Shown here one piece after another: positions 1 through 4,628 of a DNA stretch of 9,083 nt (position 1 is its first letter; each line of letters begins with the position of its first letter). This DNA is from an uncultured Collinsella sp. (lineage in GTDB: Bacteria > Actinomycetota > Coriobacteriia > Coriobacteriales > Coriobacteriaceae): assembly GCA_959599095.1 (NCBI GenBank), contig CAUGGC010000047.1:1-9083 (forward strand), in the 5' to 3' direction. The notes beneath the pieces are model-generated. The model worked only from the letters and a program-made list of their open reading frames with translations, made no database searches and had not been told where the DNA came from. The position numbers and the translations under genes are program-made.

Positions 1-945
1 GACTGCCCGGGCCACGCTGACTACGTCAAGAACATGATCTCCGGTGCTGCTCAGATGGACGGCGCTATCCTGGTCATCGCCGCTACCGACGGCCCCATGG
101 CTCAGACCCGCGAGCACATCCTGCTCGCCCGTCAGGTCGGCGTCCCCTACATCGTCGTCTTCCTGAACAAGTGCGACATGGTCGACGATGACGAGCTCAT
201 CGACCTCGTCGAGATGGAGACCCGTGAGCTCCTCTCCGAGTACGATTTCCCCGGCGACGACATCCCCGTCATCCGTGGTTCCGCTCTGGGCGCTCTCGAG
301 GGCGACGCCAAGTGGATGGACGCTATCCGCGAGCTCATGAACGCTGTCGACGAGTACATCCCGACGCCTGCTCGTAACAACGACCTCCCGTTCCTGATGG
401 CCGTTGAGGACGTTATGACCATCTCCGGCCGTGGTACCGTTGCTACCGGCCGTGTCGAGCGCGGTGAGCTCAAGCTCAACGAGCCCGTCGAGATCGTCGG
501 CATCAAGGATACCCAGAACACCGTTGTTACCGGTATCGAGATGTTCCGTAAGTCCATGGACTTCTGCGAGGCTGGCGACAACGTCGGTCTGCTGCTCCGC
601 GGCATCAAGCGCGAGGACATCGAGCGCGGCCAGGTTCTCTGCAAGCCCGGTTCGGTTACCCCGCACACCAAGTTCACCGGCGAGATCTACGTTCTGACCA
701 AGGAGGAGGGCGGTCGTCACACCCCGTTCTTCGATGGTTATCGTCCTCAGTTCTACTTCCGTACCACCGACGTTACCGGTACGGTCAAGCTCCCCGAGGG
801 CACCGAGATGGCTATGCCTGGTGACCACATCACCATCGAGGGCGACCTCATCCACCCGATTGCCATGGAGGAGGGCCTGCGCTTCGCTATCCGCGAGGGT
901 GGCCACACCGTCGGTTCGGGCATCGTCTCCACGATCATTGAGTAA
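1..945 (+). CDS. tuf: Elongation factor Tu (EF-Tu), 3' part; start lies left of the window
   Basis: EF-Tu is the GTPase that carries aminoacyl-tRNA to the ribosomal A site. The reading frame is open from base 1 and gives 314 residues. It begins with the G3 motif DCPGH, so roughly 80 N-terminal residues (P-loop and switch I) are outside the window. Visible landmarks by fragment residue are NKCD (56-59, guanine specificity), SAL (94-96, G5), domain 2 from about 130 with GRGTVATGRVERG, and domain 3 with TPHTKF, GGRHTPFF and YRPQFYFRTTDVTG, ending in VGSGIVSTIIE. The total would match the usual length near 394-400. No frameshift or missing motif is seen. A strong hairpin terminator follows 27 bases after the TAA, so tuf ends its transcript here. 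Identification is certain from sequence conservation. Confidence 0.98.
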   Translation, partial: DCPGHADYVKNMISGAAQMDGAILVIAATDGPMAQTREHILLARQVGVPYIVVFLNKCDMVDDDELIDLVEMETRELLSEYDFPGDDIPVIRGSALGALEGDAKWMDAIRELMNAVDEYIPTPARNNDLPFLMAVEDVMTISGRGTVATGRVERGELKLNEPVEIVGIKDTQNTVVTGIEMFRKSMDFCEAGDNVGLLLRGIKREDIERGQVLCKPGSVTPHTKFTGEIYVLTKEEGGRHTPFFDGYRPQFYFRTTDVTGTVKLPEGTEMAMPGDHITIEGDLIHPIAMEEGLRFAIREGGHTVGSGIVSTIIE

Positions 946-972
946 ATTAGCTCTTTGATATAGCTGACTTAG

Positions 973-1008
973 AGAACCCGGCACTTATATGGGTGCCGGG
1001 TTCTTTTC
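973..1008 (+). terminator. Rho-independent terminator after tuf
   Basis: Bases 973-984 pair perfectly with 993-1004 (12 bp, mostly G-C, loop of 8), followed by TTTCT. The position right after the tuf stop and the absence of another gene on the same transcript fit intrinsic termination. Confidence 0.88.
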
Positions 1009-1149
1009 TGCAATGGATATTGAGCCGTTGCTGGTGTCGAGAGGATTGATAATGGTCCTGGATGCACCGTCGATTAGCTCTCGATGGCTTCATTGATGTG
1101 TTCCAAATATGAATGGATCCACCGAGAACCAATTGACTCGAGGTTTTCA

Positions 1150-1177
1150 TTGACAGCACTTACGTGGAGCTGATAAA
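1150..1177 (+). promoter_or_regulatory. Candidate sigma-70-type promoter for rpmG / tRNA-Trp
   Basis: A perfect TTGACA at 1150-1155 is followed after 16 bases by GATAAA (1172-1177), a fair -10 hexamer. It lies about 45 bases before the rpmG start and downstream of the tuf terminator, where a new promoter is needed. The rest of the gap 1009-1224 shows no gene that I can support. It contains a near-repeat (TGGATGCACCG at 1059 and TGGATCCACCG at 1114) and a 10-base palindrome (CCCGTACGGG, 1191-1200) in the presumed leader. Assignment is by consensus only. Confidence 0.5.
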
Positions 1178-1224
1178 GTAACAACTCGTGCCCGTACGGG
1201 GCGGAAATGAAAGGTTCAGGATAC

Positions 1225-1374
1225 ATGCGTACTCTAGTTACTCTTGCGTGCACTGAGTGCAAGCGCCGCAACTATACGACCACCAAGAACAAGTCGACCA
1301 TGCCTGATCGTATGGAGATCAAGAAGTATTGCCCCTGGTGCCGTCACCACACGCTGCACAAAGAGACTCGCTAG
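1225..1374 (+). CDS. rpmG: Large ribosomal subunit protein L33 (bL33), zinc-binding form
   Basis: This 49-residue basic protein is a component of the 50S subunit. It starts MRTLVTLACTECKRRNY and ends HHTLHKETR. Two Cys pairs, C9-x-x-C12 and C36-P-W-C39, form the zinc knuckle, so this is the zinc-dependent (C+) form rather than the zinc-independent paralogue that some bacteria induce under zinc shortage. The length is typical for the family. An in-frame ATG lies six codons upstream (1207), but the family normally starts at MRTL or MR-V, and purine-rich GAAAGG (1209-1214) sits about 10 bases before 1225, so I prefer 1225. tRNA-Trp follows 13 bases after the stop, suggesting one transcript. The gene is short and easily missed. 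Confidence 0.95.
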   Translation: MRTLVTLACTECKRRNYTTTKNKSTMPDRMEIKKYCPWCRHHTLHKETR

Positions 1375-1387
1375 TCTCTAGTCACAT

Positions 1388-1463
1388 ACGCCAGTAGTTC
1401 AATTGGTAGAGCATCGGTCTCCAAAACCGAGTGTTGAGGGTTCGAGTCCTTCCTGGCGTGCCA
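1388..1463 (+). tRNA. trnW: tRNA-Trp (anticodon CCA), CCA tail encoded
   Basis: All four arms fold. The 7-bp acceptor is 1388-1394 with 1453-1459. The D stem is GTTC/GAGC. The anticodon stem TCGGT (1414-1418)/ACCGA encloses loop CTCCAAA with anticodon CCA at 1421-1423. The T stem GAGGG/CCTTC encloses TTCGAGT. The discriminator is G1460 and the CCA end (1461-1463) is encoded. A CCA anticodon reads UGG, hence tryptophan. Its place between rpmG and secE is a familiar arrangement in Gram-positive bacteria. Confidence 0.97.
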
Positions 1464-1472
1464 GTCATTATT

Positions 1473-1503
1473 CCGTAAGCTCCCACTTGGGGGCTTACGG
1501 TTT
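1473..1503 (+). terminator. Terminator-like hairpin between tRNA-Trp and secE (possible attenuator)
   Basis: Bases 1473-1484 pair with 1489-1500 (12 bp including one G-U, loop ACTT), followed only by TTTACT. The stem is strong but the U-tract is short, so it may terminate partially or mark the 3' processing point of the tRNA precursor. No good promoter is visible between it and secE: TATAAG at 1511-1516 lacks a -35 partner. secE-nusG may therefore depend on readthrough. Confidence 0.55.
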
Positions 1504-1539
1504 ACTCATGTATAAGCGCATTGCGCGGAGGTAACCCAA

Positions 1540-1878
1540 ATGGCCAACAAGAAGAACAAGAAGAAGGCTCAGCAGCCGGCACCTGCCAACAGCGCTGCCG
1601 CCAACTCCAAGGTTGAGGCCAAGAAGGCCGTTGCCAAGAAGAACGAGAAGGCTGCGAAGTCCAAGAAGAACGAGAAGCCTGGTTTCTTCGCCCGCACCAA
1701 GAAGTATTTCGCTTCGGTCAAGTCCGAGATGAAGCGTGTCACGTGGCCTGATAAGAAGGAGCTCGTGAACTACTCGGTCGTCGTTTGCGCTTCTCTGGTC
1801 GTCGTCGGCGTCGTCATCGCTCTGCTCGATGCTGGCTTTGGCGAGGCTCTTGCTCTGTTCTCTGGATTGAGGGGCTAA
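1540..1878 (+). CDS. secE: Preprotein translocase subunit SecE
   Basis: SecE is the small essential subunit that clamps SecY in the membrane translocon. The protein has 112 residues. Residues 1-47 are a soluble Lys/Ala-rich extension with many KK pairs. The family core follows: an amphipathic stretch FFARTKKYFASVKSEMKRVTWP (49-70) with the diagnostic E-M-K-R-V-T-W-P, then one transmembrane helix at about 78-97 and a short tail. The single membrane span is the short form usual in Gram-positive bacteria; the basic N-terminal extension is common in actinobacterial relatives. GGAGG at 1527-1531, 8 bases before ATG, supports the start. nusG begins 3 bases after the stop, so the two genes are co-translated from one message, the classic secE-nusG pair. 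Confidence 0.95.
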   Translation: MANKKNKKKAQQPAPANSAAANSKVEAKKAVAKKNEKAAKSKKNEKPGFFARTKKYFASVKSEMKRVTWPDKKELVNYSVVVCASLVVVGVVIALLDAGFGEALALFSGLRG

Positions 1879-1881
1879 ACC

Positions 1882-2418
1882 ATGTCTAAGCGTTGGTACG
1901 TCGTTCACACTTACTCCGGATACGAGAACCGCGTAAAGTCCGATCTCGAGCATCGTATCGAGACCATGGGCATGCAGGACCGTATCTTTGATATCGAGAT
2001 TCCTATGGAGCGCGTCACCGAGATCAAAGAGGGTGGCAAGCGCGAGACTAAGGATTCCAAAATCTTCCCGGGTTATGTCCTGGTCCGCATGGAGATGGAT
2101 GACGATGCTTGGACGTGTGTTCGCAACACGCCCGGCGTCACCGGTTTCCTAGGCGGCAACGGCAAGCCCGCTCCGCTTTCCCGTGACGAGTACAACAAGA
2201 TGACTCGTCGTCCCGGTAAGGGCGATTCGCCCAAGCGTACCTCGGTTGATATTCAGGTCGGCACGTCCGTCCGCGTCACCGATGGCCCGCTTACCGACTT
2301 TGATGGCAAGGTCTCCGAGGTTAACACCGAGGCTGGCAAGCTCAAGGTCACGCTGATGATCTTTGGCCGCGAGACGCCGGTCGAGCTCGACTTTAACCAG
2401 GTCGCTGTCATCGCTTAA
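1882..2418 (+). CDS. nusG: Transcription elongation/antitermination factor NusG
   Basis: NusG binds the RNA polymerase clamp and modulates pausing, Rho action and transcription-translation coupling. The 178-residue protein has the standard two domains. The NGN domain (about 4-105) opens with WYVVHTYSGYENRVK and includes KIFPGYVLVRMEMDDDAWTCVRNTPGVTGFLG. A linker rich in R, K, G and P follows. The C-terminal KOW domain (about 125-175) has VGTSVRVTDGPLTDFDGKV and ends in VELDFNQVAVI. Length is normal. The ribosome-binding site GAGGGG (1869-1874) lies inside the end of secE, 7 bases before ATG, so translation is probably linked to secE. A 120-base gap to rplK follows with no clear terminator, which leaves rplK transcription by readthrough possible. 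Confidence 0.97.
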   Translation: MSKRWYVVHTYSGYENRVKSDLEHRIETMGMQDRIFDIEIPMERVTEIKEGGKRETKDSKIFPGYVLVRMEMDDDAWTCVRNTPGVTGFLGGNGKPAPLSRDEYNKMTRRPGKGDSPKRTSVDIQVGTSVRVTDGPLTDFDGKVSEVNTEAGKLKVTLMIFGRETPVELDFNQVAVIA

Positions 2419-2526
2419 GTTTTCGTCCGTTCGCGCGAGCGTGCTTCTTCTGTGACTGCTCATCTCAGGAGTGCTTCTAACACGTGCGTGCTTACGATAT
2501 AGCAAGTACTTCACACTCGTGATTCG

Positions 2527-2532
2527 AAAGGA
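2527..2532 (+). promoter_or_regulatory. rplK ribosome-binding site (decides the start)
   Basis: AAAGGA lies 6 bases before ATG 2539 but directly touches ATG 2533. Spacing therefore favours 2539, giving the usual MAEKK start of L11. The gap 2419-2526 shows no convincing promoter or terminator; TACGAT at 2493 is only a weak -10 look-alike. Confidence 0.7.
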
Positions 2533-2538
2533 ATGACC

Positions 2539-2967
2539 ATGGCTGAGAAGAAGGTTGCCAACGTCATTAAGCTCCAGATTCCTGCTGGTGCAGCTAACCC
2601 CGCTCCTCCCGTCGGCCCCGCCCTGGGCGCTGCTGGCGTGAACATCATGCAGTTCTGCCAGGCCTTTAACGCCGAGACGCAGGACAAGAAGGGCGACATC
2701 ATCCCCGTTGAGATCTCTGTCTACGAGGATAAGTCCTTCTCCTTCATCACCAAGACCCCGCCGGCGGCTCACCTCATCAAGAAGGAGCTGAACCTTAAGT
2801 CTGGTTCCGCTAAGCCCCAGGCCGACAAGGTTGGTCAGCTCTCCCAGGAGCAGCTCACCAAGATCGCCGAGATCAAGATGCCGGACCTCAATGCCAACGA
2901 CATTGACGCCGCCAAGAAGATCATCGCCGGTACCGCCCGTTCCATGGGCGTCACCATCGCTGAGTAG
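2539..2967 (+). CDS. rplK: Large ribosomal subunit protein L11 (uL11)
   Basis: L11 binds the GTPase-associated centre of 23S rRNA, helps factor-dependent GTP hydrolysis, and is part of the thiostrepton target and of RelA-type stringent signalling. The 142-residue product has the N-terminal domain with the proline-rich switch PPVGPALG (23-30) and GVNIMQFCQAFN. The C-terminal rRNA-binding domain has FITKTPPAAHLIKKE and ends with GTARSMGVTIAE (131-142), the conserved RNA-contact signature. Length equals the family norm (about 141-142). An in-frame ATG two codons earlier (2533) would add only M-T and is badly spaced from the Shine-Dalgarno sequence. rplA follows after a 117-base structured gap; the pair is the usual rplK-rplA operon. 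Confidence 0.97.
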   Translation: MAEKKVANVIKLQIPAGAANPAPPVGPALGAAGVNIMQFCQAFNAETQDKKGDIIPVEISVYEDKSFSFITKTPPAAHLIKKELNLKSGSAKPQADKVGQLSQEQLTKIAEIKMPDLNANDIDAAKKIIAGTARSMGVTIAE

Positions 2968-2985
2968 CGATTTCTTATGGTAACG

Positions 2986-3035
2986 ACGGGTGCTCCGACC
3001 GGGGCGCCCGTTAAATGTGTGCAATAGGGCACACG
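2986..3035 (+). other. Two stem-loops in the rplK-rplA intercistronic RNA
   Basis: Stem-loop A pairs 2986-2996 with 3001-3011 (11 bp including two U-G pairs, loop GACC). Stem-loop B pairs 3016-3022 with 3029-3035 (7 bp with one U-G, loop AATAGG). Neither is followed by a T-run, so they are not ordinary terminators. They may insulate, stabilise or fold with the L1-like element just downstream. A role is inferred only from their presence and stability. Confidence 0.5.
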
Positions 3036-3041
3036 ATACGA

Positions 3042-3071
3042 TGTGGGAGGGTTCACGCCCGTTTAACCACA
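3042..3071 (+). promoter_or_regulatory. Putative ribosomal protein L1 binding site (autoregulatory leader of rplA)
   Basis: TGTGG (3042-3046) pairs with CCACA (3067-3071). Then comes an asymmetric internal loop, GA on the 5' side and GTTTAA on the 3' side. The inner stem GGGT (3049-3052) pairs with GCCC (3057-3060) around a TCAC loop. Known L1 sites in rRNA and mRNA are two helices separated by a short GA 5' strand and a longer A-rich 3' strand. The core GTGGGAGGG closely resembles the GUGGGAGGC of the 23S rRNA L1 stalk as I remember it. The 3' strand ends on the first base of the rplA Shine-Dalgarno sequence, so bound L1 could block initiation. Structure is seen; the ligand is inferred. Confidence 0.6.
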
Positions 3072-3077
3072 GGAGGT
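3071..3077 (+). promoter_or_regulatory. rplA ribosome-binding site (decides the start)
   Basis: A full AGGAGGT lies 7 bases before ATG 3085 but only 1 base before ATG 3079, so 3085 (MAKHGK) is the start. Its first base is paired in the L1-like stem. Confidence 0.85.
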
Positions 3078-3084
3078 AATGCAC

Positions 3085-3792
3085 ATGGCTAAGCATGGTA
3101 AGAGCTATAACGCCGCTGCCGAGAAGATCGACCGCGCCACGCTCTACACCCCCCTTCAGGCTGCCAAGCTCATTAAGGAGCTCGACACCGCCAAGTTCGA
3201 CGAGACCGTCGAGGCCCACTTCCGTCTGGGCATCGATACTCGTAAGGCTGACCAGAACATCCGTGGTTCCATCTCCCTGCCCCACGGCACCGGCAAGACC
3301 GTTCGTGTTGCCGTCTTCGCCGAGGGCGAGAAGGCCCGCGAGGCTGAGGCTGCCGGCGCCGACATCATCGGTTCCGACGAGCTCGTCGCCCAGATTCAGA
3401 AGGGCGAGATCAACTTCGACGCCGCTATCGCTACGCCGAACATGATGGCCAAGGTTGGCCGCATCGGTAAGATCCTTGGTCCCCGTGGCCTCATGCCGAA
3501 CCCCAAGCTCGGCACCGTGACCATGGACGTCGCCAAGATGGTCTCCGAGCTCAAGGCTGGCCGCGTTGAGTACCGCGCCGACCGCTACGGCATCTGCCAC
3601 GTGCCCCTGGGCAAGAAGTCCTTCTCTGAGCAGCAGCTCGTCGAGAACTACGCTGCCCTGTACACTGAGATCCTGCGCGTCAAGCCCTCTTCTGCTAAGG
3701 GCAAGTACGTCAAGTCCATCTCCGTGTCTTCCACCATGGGCCCTGGCGTCAAGGTCGATCCCGCTGTCCAGCGTGACTTCCTGGCTGAGTAA
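3085..3792 (+). CDS. rplA: Large ribosomal subunit protein L1 (uL1)
   Basis: L1 forms the mobile L1 stalk that handles deacylated tRNA leaving the E site, and in many bacteria it represses its own mRNA. The 235-residue product has the normal length. Domain I is the two ends of the chain (about 1-67 and 160-235); domain II is the inserted middle. The diagnostic segment IGKILGPRGLMPNPKLGTVT spans 127-146. GTGKTVRVAVFAEGEKAREA (68 onward) and STMGPGVKVD near the C-terminus are also typical. It is the last gene of the rplK-rplA unit. A 17-bp terminator stem follows, and rplJ-rplL do not come next, so the beta-operon order found in many bacteria is broken after L1. Expression is probably under the L1-like RNA element upstream. 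Confidence 0.97.
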   Translation: MAKHGKSYNAAAEKIDRATLYTPLQAAKLIKELDTAKFDETVEAHFRLGIDTRKADQNIRGSISLPHGTGKTVRVAVFAEGEKAREAEAAGADIIGSDELVAQIQKGEINFDAAIATPNMMAKVGRIGKILGPRGLMPNPKLGTVTMDVAKMVSELKAGRVEYRADRYGICHVPLGKKSFSEQQLVENYAALYTEILRVKPSSAKGKYVKSISVSSTMGPGVKVDPAVQRDFLAE

Positions 3793-3828
3793 CTGCTAGT
3801 TACTGCCTGAGCAAAGCAAGCATTGCTA

Positions 3829-3870
3829 AAGAAACCCGGTTCTGCCTTGTGCAGGACCGGGTTTCTTGCT
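3829..3870 (+). terminator. Rho-independent terminator after rplA
   Basis: Bases 3829-3845 pair with 3851-3867 (17 bp, one G-U, loop CTTGT). The 3' arm ends in GGGTTTCTTGCT, giving a U-containing tail. It closes the ribosomal cluster. The 5' arm carries a matching A-rich end, so it may also act on the opposite strand for the convergent phosphoesterase transcript. Confidence 0.88.
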
Positions 3871-3880
3871 ATCGCGTCAA

Positions 3881-3919
3881 AACCGCCATAAAGGGGACGG
3901 TGTCCCCTTTATGGCGGTT
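3881..3919. repeat. REP-like palindrome 1, abutting the phosphoesterase stop codon
   Basis: A perfect 18-bp inverted repeat (3881-3898 with 3902-3919) has a 3-base loop. The arms read AACCGCCATAAAGGGGAC and its complement. Its right end supplies two bases of the TAA stop of the minus-strand phosphoesterase gene. The core AAAGGGGAC and the outer AACC(G/A)CC are shared with a second copy at 6598-6636, which marks it as a member of a dispersed family rather than a unique terminator. It has no clear T-run. Confidence 0.8.
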
Positions 3920-4628
3920 ACCAGGGTGTTCTGGCTGTTGAGGACTCGATGGCATCGTGGCGCTTGAGCTCGCGGCGCATGGTTTGAGAATTGAGCCAGG
4001 CTGCCTGCCAGCCACGGATGGGGTAGCGCGTCTGGTCGAGCTCAAACTGCGTATAGCCGCAGGCGTTGATAATCGTCGTTCCACACACATGCTGCCGCTC
4101 GCGTTGAAAGTCGCGACCATAGCTTTGGTGTACATGCCCATGCACCATGTAGTCGGCCCCCCAGGACTCAAGCGCCGTGTTAAAGCACTCAAACCCTCGA
4201 TGCGGCAGATCGTCCAGATCACCCATACCGGCGGCGGGTGCATGGGTAAGCAGAACGTCGCAGCCGCCGACCATCCTCACTTTGCGGGACAGCTTGCGCA
4301 TACGCTTGGACATCTCGCGTTCGGTGTACATGTTGGCGCCGTCGCGATAACGCATGGACCCGCCAAGGCCCGCAATGCGAATCCCTCGGTACGTGTACAC
4401 GCTGTCTTCTACGCAGATACATCCGCCCGGTGCATGACGTGCGTAGCGGTCATCGTGATTGCCACGCACGTAGATGAGCGGTTTGTTGATGACCGTAACC
4501 AAAAACTCAAGATAGTCCGGGTCCAGATCGCCGGCGGACAAAATCAGGTCGACTCCCTCAAAGCGTTCCTTGCGAAAGCACTCCCAAAGGCATCGTTCTT
4601 CGGTATCGGCTATGGCAAGGATTTTCAT
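3918..4628 (-). CDS. Calcineurin-like metallophosphoesterase with D-x-E first motif
   Basis: This 236-residue soluble protein has the two-metal phosphoesterase layout in order: IAD8-T-E10, GD (33-34, in SAGDLD), GNHD (56-59), TH (128-129, in LLTHAPA) and GHVH (164-167). The family normally opens with D-x-H; here the His is Glu, a variant I recall from a Gram-positive subgroup beginning MKILxIxDEE. The other ligands are intact, so it is probably active. The substrate is unknown; relatives act on phosphomonoesters, cyclic nucleotides or dinucleotides. The start ATG overlaps the TGA of the upstream ParB-like/BMP gene (ATGA, 4625-4628) and has no good ribosome-binding site, so translation is likely coupled. 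The C-terminal tail (after about 212) is basic and unconserved-looking. It ends in a palindromic repeat and converges on rplA. Confidence 0.9.
   Translation of the reverse strand: MKILAIADTEERCLWECFRKERFEGVDLILSAGDLDPDYLEFLVTVINKPLIYVRGNHDDRYARHAPGGCICVEDSVYTYRGIRIAGLGGSMRYRDGANMYTEREMSKRMRKLSRKVRMVGGCDVLLTHAPAAGMGDLDDLPHRGFECFNTALESWGADYMVHGHVHQSYGRDFQRERQHVCGTTIINACGYTQFELDQTRYPIRGWQAAWLNSQTMRRELKRHDAIESSTARTPW

Noticed and set aside
1191..1200. CCCGTACGGG palindrome as an operator
   Set aside because: It is only 10 bases, single copy, and lies after the presumed start site; nothing links it to a regulator.
1074..1271. A short minus-strand frame before rpmG whose C-terminal half looks somewhat protein-like
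   Set aside because: It overlaps the rpmG start and promoter region, has no ribosome-binding site, and matches nothing I know.
2149..3600. A 483-codon open frame on the minus strand across nusG, rplK and rplA
   Set aside because: It is antisense to three highly conserved genes; its length reflects biased codon use, and the translation has no recognisable domain.
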